From Diphasiastrum complanatum (lineage: Eukaryota > Streptophyta > Lycopodiopsida > Lycopodiales > Lycopodiaceae), in NCBI GenBank assembly GCA_029204225.1, contig CM055110.1, positions 16,910,309-16,974,308 of the forward strand: a DNA stretch of 64,000 nt. Reading direction: 5' to 3'. The notes beneath the pieces were generated by a model that had not been told where the DNA came from, did not search any database, and saw nothing but the letters and a program-made list of their open reading frames with translations. Both the position numbers and the translations under genes were made by a program. This document shows positions 23,971 through 35,040 of the stretch, piece after piece (position 1 is the first letter of the stretch; each line of letters begins with the position of its first letter).

Positions 23971-24879
23971 CTAGACATGTTCAATAGATGCATGATTCAA
24001 GTGTCCTAAGCGATGATGCCATAATAATGCCTTACTGATTAGAACAGAGGTTTTCAAGACTTGACTAGACTCGGAGTAGCAATGTGCCAATCTATATAAG
24101 TAACCCTGCCTCTTGCTGAGTGCAAGGATCTTATTACTCCTATCAATAATTTTGCATTGATCAGATTCGAATTCTACCTTATGACCTAAATCTGTAATTC
24201 TACTTACTGATAACAGATTTGTAGAGAGTTTAGAAACATATAAGACCTTTGATAGTAATTTGAATTGATCATGTTGGAATCGCAATCTTACAGTACCTTC
24301 ACCTTCAATAGTGTGAGTACTATTGTCACCAAGATGAACAAATTCCTTTGTGCTGTAAGGCGTGTAGGAGTTGAAAATCTCATGTTGATTGGTCAAGTGT
24401 TGAGTTGCTCCAGAATCTAGAAACCATGAATCATCTAAAAATGTGCTTTGGTCTTTGATCATGAATGCGCCTTCGTCCACTTCGATTTGGAAAAATGATA
24501 AGACTGTGTTTGCTTGTTGATCAGGTTGCTTGGTTGCGTTCTTCGCTTGGAGAATTTGGCGATCCTTGTTCTCATGGTTATTGCACTTGCAATACCTGCA
24601 AAACATCTTCTTCTTCGATTGTGGATCTGATGATTGATCTTGACTTTGAGTCTGTTTTTGATTCGTTGCAGCCTTCTTGGAGCTTTTTTGCTTTTGTCGC
24701 TTAGAGCCTTTGTTGACATATAGAGCCTGAGAGGAGGAAGTAGACAAAGTGTCTTGACTTATTCTATTGTCTTCTTGTAGCAACATAGTGATAACCCTAG
24801 TAAGAGTTAAATCTGAGTGTGTCGATATGATCATCACCCAATTCTCATATGTAGAGGGCAAGCTTGAAAGCAATGTCAT
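23971..24879 (-). CDS. copia gag C-terminus, protease and gag-pre-integrase (fragment)
   Basis: 302 codons. Residues 1-60 are the gag helix region (MTLLSSLPSTYENWV). A Lys/Gln-rich linker leads to a zinc knuckle, CRYCKCNNHENKDR, whose last Cys is Arg. The aspartic protease follows with WFLDSGATQHLTN, and the pre-integrase zinc-binding HHRLGHLNH is near the end. It stops at HV, just before integrase, through a mutation. In an intact copy this would be part of one polyprotein. Confidence 0.87.
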   Translation of the reverse strand: MTLLSSLPSTYENWVMIISTHSDLTLTRVITMLLQEDNRISQDTLSTSSSQALYVNKGSKRQKQKSSKKAATNQKQTQSQDQSSDPQSKKKMFCRYCKCNNHENKDRQILQAKNATKQPDQQANTVLSFFQIEVDEGAFMIKDQSTFLDDSWFLDSGATQHLTNQHEIFNSYTPYSTKEFVHLGDNSTHTIEGEGTVRLRFQHDQFKLLSKVLYVSKLSTNLLSVSRITDLGHKVEFESDQCKIIDRSNKILALSKRQGYLYRLAHCYSESSQVLKTSVLISKALLWHHRLGHLNHASIEHV

Positions 24880-25316
24880 AATTGCGTCTTGACGTCTATG
24901 ACTGATTCAACAGCGGCCATTTGTTGCAAGAGATTCATAAACTGGTTAATGCGACTTTGAAGAGAATCATCATTAGACATCTTGAATGTGAAAAATTTCC
25001 TTTGTAGATGTAACTTAGTAGTTACGTCCCTCATGTCATATAGTGAGTTCAAGATGTCTCAAACGTCTCTTGACATTTTAGCTTCAGCTATGTGTCCAAT
25101 TTGTGTATCTGATATATTGAGGATAATAAGCGTGAAAGCTTTACCATCCTTCGATTTTCACTTTGAGTCGTCGTCTTCAGGTTTTACTTCTGTATTTGTA
25201 ACAACATCCCATAACTCGTTGGCTATTAGCAAGGTCTTCATCTTAAATCTCCACAAATGATAATTGGATCCATTCAGTTTGTCTGCGATAAGACCAACTT
25301 TACTTTGAGAATCCAT
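24880..25316 (-). pseudogene. copia gag N-terminus of the 20190-26425 element
   Basis: The start codon at 25316 opens MDSQSKVGLIADKLNGSN and WRFKMKTLLIANELWDVV. Two in-frame TGA codons stand where Trp is expected (after EDDDSK and after SRDV), and a one-base shift just before 24879 joins it to the next open frame. The stop pattern is G-to-A change in TGG. Confidence 0.85.
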
Positions 25317-25468
25317 CTGGAGCTTAGTTTGTCAATTGTATCAATGACGCCAAGATGCAGTAATGCCAACAATAGGAAATCAATTTTCTGATATTGAAAG
25401 GTCGAAAAGAATTGAAGAGTATAATATCAATTCGATATCGCGAAAGATATCAAGTATTAGAGATTTCG

Positions 25469-25480
25469 CTCTGATACCAT
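25469..25480 (-). promoter_or_regulatory. tRNA-iMet primer-binding site of the 20190-26425 element
   Basis: On the element strand TGGTATCAGAGC abuts the 5' LTR end. Its position fixes the orientation of the element. Confidence 0.9.
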
Positions 25481-26425
25481 GTCGAAAATGGGATGGATAA
25501 ATTGCAGCGGAAACTTCCTACTTCCAAGCATGACTACACCTATCAAAAATTGAACAACACCATAGTAATGAAAATCACGTTCAATCTTTAGCCAAACATG
25601 AAGTATTGAATTCTCAGACAATTTCTATCAGTTACAAAAGCGATACAGAGATGCATGCATTCTGACATATACTGAACGCAATAAGAAGATAGTATTGATT
25701 CAGAAAAATAAATCAGATGCTAATGAGTGCAGGACAATAGCAAATATAAATTGCGCACTCTAAGCTATCTCTGGGTAACTGAGAATAAGTCTGATAATAA
25801 GCAGCTATGCTGATAAGTAGTAGCACAATAGCAACTCTAAAATAAATATCTAAAAGACTAAGCTAGAATGCTCAAGAGAGTTCAAGCTTGAAAGCTTGAT
25901 AGAGAGCTAACTATAATACTTGCTGAACCAAACTATCACTTATGCAGAAATGAACTAAAACTGCCACAGGCGAAGGTGTCACAAAAAAACGACAGTGTCG
26001 AGTTTTTGCGAAAAATGTGAAAAACCCAAAGGTGCTCTTAAATCTGATTTAGGGTTGTCCCACACTTTGCCAGAGTCATTTCCTTAACATTTGAGGCACT
26101 TTTGGAAAAGCAAAAAATGCGACTCTGCACATTTGCTCGCAAATCATGACAGGCAAAAAATGTGAAAAAGGCAACACTGCATTTTTCAACGAGATTCCTG
26201 ATAGGCGAAAGTTGTGAAAAAGGTGACACTGCATTTTTACAAGGGAATCCTGACAGGCGAAAAATGCGACACTGTTTTAAACTCCATGTATTTCTGCAGA
26301 CTGTGTAAAAACACTTGTAAAACTGCAAATTGTGTAAAGACACGGGAAAATCCGCAGAACTAGATAAACAATGGACAAAAATTAAAACCGATTAGTCAAT
26401 TAGTAAGAAGGAGACTAATCCAATA
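25480..26425 (-). repeat. 5' LTR of the 20190-26425 copia element
   Basis: Homologous to 20190-21351 but 216 bases shorter. Missing parts include a stretch near 25590 and the TATA-containing stretch that corresponds to about 20660-20870. Loss of the TATA region suggests that this copy can no longer be transcribed from its own promoter. Confidence 0.9.
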
Positions 26426-26430
26426 GAAGT

Positions 26431-26525
26431 AACAATTCAAAAACTCATAAGGGCCTATTTTACTTGTTTTAAGTCCGTTTTGGGCCAAATGAAGAGCTCC
26501 GGATTCCAAATGAAGGGCATGTCAA
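26431..26525 (+). repeat. family B copia LTR, right part (split)
   Basis: Continues the LTR begun at 20010-20189. It matches 63290-63390 (GGCCTATTTT, TTTTGGGCCAAA, AAATGAAGGGCA, GTCAAAACAxAGTG) with a short deletion. Confidence 0.7.
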
Positions 26526-26535
26526 AACAAAGTGT

Positions 26536-27030
26536 TTGCCATCTCTTATCTGGCATCACTCAATGAAAGAACCTTCAGCTTATGATGAAGCAAAGGATGA
26601 TGATATTTGGGTCAAGGCCATGGAAGAAGAGATGGAGTCAATTGCTAAGCATGGCACATGGAACTTGGTGGAACCACCAATTGGTAAAAAGCCCATTGGT
26701 TGCAAATGGGTATACAGGTTGAAGTACCATGTAGATGGAAGTATAGCAAAGCACAAGGCAAGATTGGTGACCAAAGGTTATGCGTAAAGTGAAGGCATCG
26801 ACTATGAGGAGACCTTTGCACTTGTATGTAAGTGGAATACTCTACGTCTACTTGTTGTTGTAGCTTCACATTTTGGTTGGCCTTTACATCAGATTGATGT
26901 AAAGTTTGCTTTTCTAAATGGTGAGCTGGAAGAAGAGGTGTTCATGGATCAACATGAAGACTTTGTAAAGAAAGGACAGGAGCATAAAGTATGTCGCTTG
27001 AAGAAAGCACTTTATGGTCTCAAAGTCCGT
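26536..27030 (+). pseudogene. copia RT N-terminal half (family B type)
   Basis: Reads EPSAYDEAKDDDIWVKAMEEE, GTWNLVEPPIGKKPIGCKWV, HKARLVTKGYA, then after a TAA in place of Gln or similar, GIDYEETFA, HQIDVKFAFLNGELEEEVFM and KALYGLK, where it breaks off. The catalytic YVDD half is not present. It lies directly after a family B LTR piece, and it corresponds to the part of RT that is deleted from the - strand family B copy next to it. Confidence 0.85.
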
Positions 27031-27107
27031 AACAGGTAAGAAGGATGCTGGATGAACACTGCATTTGTGGAACATACCTCCATGATAGTATCATAAATAA
27101 AAACTTT

Positions 27108-27922
27108 TTATATAACCAAATCTAAGCCAAGTTTAGCTCTAAAAGTTTCAAACTTCTCTTTGCTTAAAGCTTTCGTAAATATATCAACAACTTGTAATAT
27201 CGTAGAACAATGTACAATACTTATATCTTCAGATTGTAGCTTCTCACACAGAAAGTGATATTTCACTTCAATATGTTTTGTTCTCGCGTGAAAGACAGGA
27301 TTCTTAGCCAATTGTATCCCACTTTGGCTATCATAGAAAATAACAGTGAATGTACCTGCTTCATGCCAATCTCATGTAACAATGTAGCCAAATAGCTTCC
27401 TGAGTGGCAGAACTTAATGCTTTATATTCAACTTCTGTAGAAGAAAGAGAAATGGTGTCCTGCTTCTTGCTAGACCATGAAATGGTGTCCTGCTTCTTGC
27501 TAAAAACAACCGCTACCAAGATTGAAAGCATAACCTATTGTTGACTTTCTATCATCTACATTTCCTGCCCAATCAGTGTCAACATAACCTTGCAACTTAG
27601 GTAAAGTACTCTGTCTTTTGTAGACCAAGCCAAGGTTAGGTGTACCTTTCACGTACCTCAAGATCCTCTTCGCGGCTTTCCAATGATCCATAGTGGGTGA
27701 TGACATGAATTGACTAATCAAGCTTACAACATAGCAGATATCAGGACATACAGTCGTAAGATAGATCAAACTCCCAACTAGTTGACAAAATAAAGTAGCA
27801 TCAACCTGTGCACTATCATCAATACGAGACAACTTTTTACCAACTTCGCAAGGAGTGATGGAAGGTTTCACTCCGTCATGCGAAATCTCTCTAATATCTC
27901 GCGCACATACTTGTTTTGACAT
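27108..27922 (-). pseudogene. family B copia RNase H
   Basis: Contains [62 protein letters not shown] (first Asp of RNase H) and, after breaks around 27310-27500, KNPVFHARTKHIEVKYHFLC and VVDIFTKALSKEKF, ending at the pol stop at 27108. The stretch 27311-27500 contains the STEVEYxALS-type middle in broken frames. Confidence 0.87.
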
Positions 27923-28135
27923 AGCCTGATATCATTGCCAGTTTGCCATACTTCAACACCCAAGCAATAGTGCATAAGATCTAAATCTGTCATCTCAAAT
28001 TGCTTGCATAAGTTGGCTTTGATAGAATGAATGAGATTCTCATCATTGCCCGTGATAAAAATATCATCAACACAAAGTACAATTAAGGCAATGCTATCTT
28101 CGTTTATAAGAACATAAAGATTTGGATCTGAATTT
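27868..28135 (-). pseudogene. family B copia RT C-terminal part
   Basis: Begins at MVRTNSDPNLYVL and runs through SIALIVLCVDDIFITGNDEN, with the catalytic YVDD changed to CVDD, then MTDLDLMHYCLGVEVWQ and KYVREILERFRM. Everything N-terminal of SDPNLY is missing; integrase-side sequence EEEMESIHRHG is joined directly to it. Confidence 0.85.
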
Positions 28136-28139
28136 GTCC

Positions 28140-29174
28140 TTACCATGCCTGTGGATGGACTCCATCTCCTCTTCCATTGCCCTTTGCCACTCTTTGTGAT
28201 CTTCACTCCTCTTTGGCACATGTACATAGGCCCTACATCCAAAGACACGAAATCTATCAATTTTTGGCTTTATTCTTGTAAATGCCTCTTTGGGAGTCAC
28301 ATTTGGAACTGCAACTATAGGACTCCTATTTTTCAAGAACGTTGCCACACTGTACGCTTCTGACCAAAGAGAATTGGTTAAGCCCATTTGCTCCATCATG
28401 GAGCGTGCACTCTCCATAATAGTCCTATTTTTCCTTTCAGCTACACCATTACTGTGTGCGTGTGTGATTGTGTGAATTGTCTTTTGATGCCGCGTTCCTT
28501 GCAAAAGTCCTCAAAATCGTCAGATTTGTATTTGCCCCCTCTATCTGATCTTAGCACTTTGATGCGTGCATCTAGTTGGTTCTCTACTAAAGCCTTAAAC
28601 TCCTTGAAGCATGCAAAAGCGTCAGATTTCTTCTTCAAAAAATAAATCCGTGTCCTCCTAAAGTAATCATCTATGAAAGTCATAAAATAATAGGCTTTCC
28701 CCATCGACATGGTCTTCATTGGGCCACACAAGTCGCTGTGAATAAGTTCCATCGGTTTCTTAGCTCTTGCAGCTCCGCCTTTCTTGAATGTCTCTCTATG
28801 ATGCTTTCCCATAACACATCCTTCACATATGGCGTGATGATCATCCTGTAATGCTGGTAATCCTATTACCATCTTCAGATTCGCCATCAATCTTAAGCTC
28901 CCATAGTTTAAGTGACCAAGTCTTTTGTGCCACAACTCATATTGTGATGCTGTTGAGGTAGCCAAACCATATTCACCTGGTTTTGCAGCATCCAACTTAT
29001 AAAGGCCACAATTACTATCCTGATAACCTTTTGCTACCACCTTATAGTTGTGGTCCATATCCTTCATTAAGCATCCATCCTTGACAAATTCAACCTTGAG
29101 ATGTTGATTTGCCATCATACCAATAGAAAGCAAACTCTTTTTGAGTCCAAGAATATAAAGCACATTAGGGATAT
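28140..29174 (-). pseudogene. family B copia pre-integrase and integrase
   Basis: Reads VLYILGLKKSLLSIGMM, LWHKRLGHLNYGSLRLM (HxnH), CEGCVMGKHHRETF (CxxC), MELIHSDLCGPMKT (first Asp), IKVLRSDRGGKYKSDDF (second Asp), then after a one-base shift near 28470 AERKNRTIMESARSMMEQM (Glu region) and FGCRAYVHVP. The last residues (EEEMESI) belong to the RT linker. The right end is cut at 29174 by the inserted LTR element. Confidence 0.9.
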
Positions 29175-30418
29175 TGTTGTAAAGCTACCTTTACAAGCTT
29201 TACTTCCGGCGCCATCGGCGCCAGCTATGTCCCCGGCGCCAGCAGCGCCCCTGCTGCTCCTGGCGCCAATGGCGCCGGTGCCGCTCCCGGCGCCACTGTG
29301 ACCAGAATCCAGCCAGCGCCAAGTTCCTATGGCTGAAAATCTTTGATCGGTTCTAGCGGAGTCCAGAGAGCTCAGATCGATGTGCAATCACCTCACACGA
29401 TCTAGGCATGATTAAAGGAAGCCTGGGGATCAATAAAATCTAGAGAGAGAAAATGATTTTCTAGAAAGAGAAAATCTTTGAGAGAAAAAAACGTGCTTTA
29501 CCAGCTTGGGTAGAGTGCTTGGTATGAGGGGGGGTGCCGAATCACACCAATACTATAGGGGAGTGCGGGTTGCGACTCAGGGCGAGCTCCAACCAAGTCT
29601 CAGCCTCCCTTGCTGGAATGTTGTCATGGCTCTCGCCTTGGCATGCTAGCGCCCCGGAGACTAGGGTCGGTCACACACTTGAAATGCAACCTTCTCAGAT
29701 TTATCAATAAAGTGGGATTTTTCTCAAACTGACTCTGATTACCTTCTGGGTTTCAGTGTTCGGTAAAAGCGCCAGTTGTAAGGCCGTTTCCAAATTTTTA
29801 AGTTGGCACATAGCTGAGGGTCGTATCCCGGGACGCCAGCGGTATGCCGTCGGGACCATTCGGTCCGTGGCGCCAGCGGTATGCTGTCGGGACCATTTGG
29901 TCCAGGAACTGGTTGTCTCCATATCTGTCGCGGCTTGTGGTTTTGAGTGTTCCTTGCATGAACGTGAATGGGTTAAGCTCTTGGGGAACGGGCTCTAACC
30001 TGTCGGCTGAGTTGGATGGCTTGCTTGGGTGGAAGTTACCTGTTTATGGCTGTCCAGTCTGGCGTGGCACCAGGTTGGCTTCCAGCGCTCGCGACGAAGC
30101 TTTCAGTTGGTTAACTCTGATGTAAGTCAGACCGCTTGCTTGGAATGGATGTTACTCGTTTGTAACGAAGATTCGAGTTGGTCAAGTTTGATGTATGTCG
30201 GGCAGCTTGCTTGGAGGGAAGTCACCCACATCGGGACCCCCGATCTGGCATGGCGCCAGGTTGGATCTCAATGTTGGTTTTCAGAACTTCAAGCTGGTTA
30301 AGTCTGATCATTGTTGGTGAGTTGACTGCTTGTATGTCAAGTGGGTTTGGATGGCAAGAGTTGAAGGCTAGGAAGCTAAGTCGTGGTTCCCGGCTCCCTT
30401 TGGGATGCCTGCACTACA
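29175..30418 (+). repeat. 5' LTR of the LARD-like element
   Basis: It contains six GGCGCC palindromes within 29208-29294, far more GC-rich than its surroundings. Long frames through it (for example 29756-30603) are open by chance and recur in the other LTR, so they are not genes. Confidence 0.92.
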
Positions 30419-30420
30419 TG

Positions 30421-30432
30421 TGGTATCAGAGT
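30421..30432 (+). promoter_or_regulatory. primer-binding site of the LARD-like element
   Basis: TGGTATCAGAGT lies two bases after the 5' LTR, one mismatch from the copia tRNA-iMet PBS. Confidence 0.85.
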
Positions 30433-32759
30433 CGACTGGCCGGTCAGCTATGCGGATCTCATGGAAATGGCCACGGTTTGGGGTTCATCAAGACAACTGT
30501 TGTGCAAGGTGCTACCCACAGTGTAAGCACGGGTGCGTCCACGGTCGGGGTGGTCGGCAGAACGGGGGACTTGATGAGTCAAAGTGCTGCCCTTGAGGTG
30601 TAAGCACGGTCAGTTCTCGCGGTTCGGGCCTGGCGCTGTCTGCACGTAGGACAGATGAGGCAGTGTGCTGCCATTAGGTTGGTGTAAGCACGGTCTGTGC
30701 CTTGTGGAGTGCAGGACGACATATTCGAACTGTACGGGTTAACCATTGATACAGAGATGCTGCTCGAATTTGGGTGTAAAGCAAAGGTGGTTAGCTGCCG
30801 GTGTGGGATAGCTGCCGATCGTTTAGCTATAAGGGCTATCGACCAAAAAGTGGTGGGGCGTGACTGAGGCAATGTGCTGCTTAATGGTGAAAGCACGGAT
30901 AGTTGGAGGGGTGTCCTATGTGGGCTGATTCCGTGATCGATTTGTATGGGCGCGGCCAGGAAAAGGTCCGTTGGCAGGACCATCTCAAAGGGGGACCTTG
31001 TCTTTGTTACTTGTTAGTAAACCTGCCTGAGTGTCTTACTTGTATATATTTGTGGTGAGTCTTAGTACTCGTGCTTTGCCTGGTTTGCATGATTGCTTGT
31101 GATACAAGGAGCTGATGGCTCGAGAAGGAACCTTTTCTTTTGAAGGCTGATACCATCAAACAAAGAGGACTACAAAATCTATGGGGCGGATTTGCAGTTC
31201 AAGTACTCGCACGTGAACGACAACAAAACGACTCAATGTTTGCAAAGGATGGATGGCTAGCCTGTTTCTTGGGTTAGTTTCATTTGCGACAACGCCCACC
31301 AGACGCAAGCAGGAAGTCAAAAGTTGGAAAGGGCAATTTCAGGGGAGATATTCTATGGAGCAGTTGGTCTTCATTTTGGGACGGCCACCTTCGGAACTGA
31401 AACTCACTGAGCATGGGTGATATTTAGTATCAATTGGGTTTTTCCTCAAAGGGGAAAGACTAGGATCCTCTTCAGAGATTGGCAACAAGTTGGATCGAGC
31501 CATAATCCTAGCAGATGGGAAGCAAAGTGTTGGAAAGGCTTTTTGTCCGAAGAACTCTACTTTAAGTCCGATCAGCTGATTTTATAAGTGGAGGGAAACT
31601 ATCACACACACCTCTCTCTTGGGGCAAATTTTGAATGAAAGTTGATCAAAACGGGGGCAAATTCAAGGTGACCTAGCCATACTCACACGAGGAGACTAAC
31701 GAACTTTGGACCTAATAAGTTGACAAGTTTTTGTTGTGGAAAGGAAAGTTTGTTATAGGCTTTCTCTGGACCAGCAATGATGAGGAAACATATGAGTACG
31801 CTGGCTTGTGTTACGTGTAAGGCAGCTGATCAATGAAGGAACTGTGAAAGTTGAGCCTTGCATGAGAGACTTGGTATTTCGAACGGACACTAAGGGACAG
31901 TTTGCGTTGAGATCGGACTAGTGCAAACTCTGGGTGCATGTGTCCGATTCAAAGAGAGCTACTTGAAGCCAAGCTCGATGTACACTTCTTGTTTTGACTG
32001 TGAGGCAACTGACCAGTGATGGAATTGTGAAAGTCAAGTTTTGCGCGACAGACATGGTGCTTCAAACAAACGCGAAGAGATAGTTCGGATGCGAATCAAA
32101 CTGGTGCGACCCTTTGGCTTTCCACGAGGTCAATGGTTACATTTGGGCTGATTCAATGAGCTACTTCAAGCTAAGTGAGAGGTGCATTGCGGAGTACTCA
32201 ATCTTTGCCTACCTTAAAGAGCCAAGATGGAAAAGTATCAAGATCAGGCTGGGACAAGGAGAGAAATCAAGGTGCAAAAGCAACAAGGCACGGAGTGGAC
32301 CATAAAGTGGGCAATCAAACGATAAATCCTTTGGCTCAGGGAGCCTTGATACCTGTGCGGAACTGAACAAATCTGGAGCTCAAGGGAGCTCAACACAAAG
32401 TGCATCAAGGACAAATCAGGAGCTCAAAGGAGTTCCAAAGCCGAAAGTCAGAAGCGACAGGGGCGAACATTTCAAAGAAAGGCCTCTGTCACCAGTTAAT
32501 AAGGTTTTTGGGTTTTACGAAAGCGATGTCAAATCTACGCTTTTTCTAGACAAAGATATATTTTCAAGTTATGTAATCTTTCAGTACAAAGAGCTGAGCG
32601 TCCAACTTGTGGTGTGCCAGCTTCAATGTTAATAAAAAGTGGCCAGTAAATTGAGTACTGTGCCAAGTAGCTTAAATGTATAGCTATTTTAATTGGGAGA
32701 CACCTTTACTTTAATCTGACATCTGATGAGGACATCAGATTTTATAAATGTGGGGTGGA
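30433..32759 (+). other. non-coding interior of the LARD-like element
   Basis: No frame longer than about 134 codons and no recognised domain. Three similar segments (about 30500-30545, 30600-30690, 30860-30900) share the words GTGCTGCC and TAAGCACGGT, which looks like a degenerate internal repeat. The segment 31250-32500 has few stops in places but matched nothing. Confidence 0.6.
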
Positions 32760-33977
32760 TGTTGTAAAGCTACCTTTACAAGCTTTACTTCTGGCGCCAT
32801 CGGCGCCAGCTATGTCCCCGGTGCCAGCAGCGCCCCTGCTGCTCCCGGCGCCACTGTGACTAGAATCCAGCCGGCGCCAAGTTCCTATGGCTGAAAATCT
32901 TTGATCGGTTCTAGCGGAGTCCAGAGAGGTCAGATCGATGTGCAATCACATCACACGATCTACGCATGATTAAAGGAAGCCTGGGGATCAATAAAATCTA
33001 GAGAGAGAAAATGTCTTTCTAGAAAGAGAAAATTCTAGAGAGAGAAAAACGTGCTTTACCAACTTGGGTAGAGTGCTTGGTATGAAGGGGGGTGCCAAAT
33101 CACACCAATACTATAGGGGAGTGCGGGTTGCGACTCAGGGCGAGCTCCAACCAAGTCTCAGCTTCCCTTGCTGGAATCTTGTCATGGCTCTTGCCTTGGC
33201 ATGCTAGTGCCCCGGAGACTAGGGTCGGTCACACACTTGAAATGTAACCTTCTCAGATTTATCAATAAAGTGGGATTTTCCTCAAACTGACTCTGATTAC
33301 CTTATGGGTTTCAGTGTTCTAATAAAAGCGCCAGTTGTAAGGCCGCTTCCAAATTTTTAAGTTGGCACATAGCTGAGGGTCGTATCCTGGGACGCCAGCG
33401 GTATGCCGTCGAGACCATTCGGTCCGCGGCACCAGCGGTATGCTGTTGGGACCATTTGGTCCAGGAACTGGTTGTCTCCATATCTGTCGCGGCTTGTGGT
33501 TCTGAGTGTTCCTTGCATGAACGTGAATGGGTTAAGCTCTTGGGGAACGGGCTCTAACCTGTCGGCTGAGTTGGATGGCTTGCTTGGGTGGAAGTTACCT
33601 GTTTATGGCTGTCCAGTCTGGCGTGGCACCAGGTTGGCTTCCAGCGCTCGTGACGAAGCTTTCAATTGGTTAAGTCTGATGTAAATCAGACCGCTTGCTT
33701 GGAATGGATGTTACTCGTTTGTAACGAAGCTTCGAGTTGGTCAAGTTTGATGTATGTCGGGCGGCTTGCTTGGAGGGAAGTCACCCACATCGGGACCCCC
33801 TATCTGGCATGGCGCTAGGTTGGATCTCAATGTTGGTTTTCGGAACTTTAAGTTGGTTAAGTCTGATCGTTGTTGGCGAGTTGGCTGCTTGTATGTCAAG
33901 TGGGTTTGGATGGCAAGAGTTGAAGGCTGGGAAGCTAAGTCGTGGTTCCCGGCTCCCTTTGGGATGCCTGCGCTACA
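32760..33977 (+). repeat. 3' LTR of the LARD-like element
   Basis: Near-identical to 29175-30418. It lacks about 27 bases of the GGCGCC cluster, keeping three of the six palindromes. Confidence 0.92.
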
Positions 33978-33982
33978 GATAT

Positions 33983-35040
33983 TCTTTTATTTTACCATCG
34001 AAAAACTGTACAGGTACATTGCCAACACCCTATATTTGGCATTCCTCCCCATTGGCTTGTGTGACCTTGTCCCCATCATGGATTGGCGTGAATTTCTCAA
34101 ACCAATCACGTTTTTCGGTCATATGCCTCATGGCGCCTGAATCTATGAACGATCTAGCACCATCATCAACCTGGGATGCCAATGCCGATGAGAAGACACT
34201 CGTGTCGTCATCTTCCCCATCATTTTCGGCAATGTTGCCTTGTTGCTTCACTTTTCCCGCCTTTATGTTCGCTTTTTTTTTTTGTAACATTCATGTGCCC
34301 AATGGCCAGGTTTGTGGCAATAGTAACATTTGCCCTTTTTTTTTTTTTTCACCTTCGATGACGACTCTCCCTCGTCTTCATCATCCTTGGATATCTTAGA
34401 AATCCTCTTCCACCCTTTCTGCTTGCCTTTAGCAAGCAATGCTTGATCATCCTGTGGGGTTTGCCTTGACCTCACCACATCGCGGCGCTGCTCTTCTTGC
34501 AACATGATTTTGTGCAAGTCTTCAAAAGTGGGCAGTTTCTCCCTCGAAGCAATGCCACTCACAAACAATTGTAGGCTTTCCGAAACACCACTCATAGTGG
34601 TATGCACTAATTCAACATCCCTGATTGGTTTTCCGATTGCCACCAGTTGATCTCTCAGCTCCTTTATCCTGGTGAAGAAAGATCCCACCGATTCGCCTTC
34701 TTCCATCCTAATTGTGTTCAATCTCGACTTCAAGAACATGGCCTTTGATGGATTGCAAGTTTGAAATTGCGTTCTAAGAGCTTCCCAAGCTCCCCTAGCT
34801 GTCGTGGCATCACTTATGTGGGTGATCACATGGTCTTTCATTGAAAGGTTGATCAAGGACAATGCTCTCTGCGCCCTTTTATGAAAGGCCCTCATGTCAC
34901 CTGGAGTGGTATTAGGCCGGACTTCAATACCTGCAACAATGTCCCACAACTCTTTTTCCATCAAATTTCCAGATGTTGTAGTTAGAAGCCCCATCAAGTT
35001 CGCTTGCATCGCCCAAAATTGCCTCATTGATGTTTGCCAT
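33983..35040 (-). pseudogene. family B copia gag and protease
   Basis: The start at 35040 opens MANINEAILGDASELDGASN and IWKF; a deletion or shift follows, then an open frame (to 34263) reads KELWDIVAGIEVRPNTTPGD, the gag helices including VGSFFTRIKELRDQLVAIGK, and the zinc knuckle CYYCHKPGHWAHEC (CX2CX4HX4C). After a shift in an A/T homopolymer near 34290 the protease appears as SFIDSGAMRHMTEKRDWF. The protein is cut at 33983 by the LARD-like insertion and resumes at 29174. Confidence 0.9.

Larger units (their letters stand above)
20190..26425 (-). mobile_element. structurally complete Ty1/copia retrotransposon (family A), decayed
   Basis: The element has LTRs at 25480-26425 (5') and 20190-21351 (3'), a PBS, a PPT, and gag-protease-integrase-RT-RNase H in copia order. 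A perfect 5 bp target-site duplication GAAGT occupies 20185-20189 and 26426-26430. The 5' LTR is about 216 bases shorter than the 3' LTR because of internal deletions, and its outer TG has become TA on the element strand. The gag and pol frames carry several stops and frameshifts, so the copy is not autonomous today. It interrupts a family B LTR. Confidence 0.93.
29175..33977 (+). mobile_element. large non-coding LTR element (LARD-like) inside family B
   Basis: Two long LTRs (29175-30418, 1244 bp; 32760-33977, 1218 bp) begin TGTTGTAAAGC and end CTACA. A perfect 5 bp target duplication GATAT lies at 29170-29174 and 33978-33982. A tRNA-iMet PBS lies at 30421-30432 and a purine tract (GTGGGGTGGA) ends just before 32760. 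The 2.3 kb interior (30419-32759) contains no protease, RT, RNase H or integrase motif that I can find. LTRs are nearly identical apart from an indel of about 27 bases, so the insertion is young compared with its decayed host. It must use proteins from another element, probably a copia judging by its PBS and 5 bp duplication. Confidence 0.9.

Noticed and set aside
29756-30603. Long overlapping open frames, up to 141 codons, in a GC-richer stretch
   Set aside because: They lie in an LTR, recur in the 3' LTR at 33403-34399 with differences that do not preserve the protein, and match no family.
33737-34399. A 220-codon + strand frame
   Set aside because: It starts in the 3' LTR of the LARD-like element and continues antisense through the family B protease and gag; a composite frame of no biological meaning.
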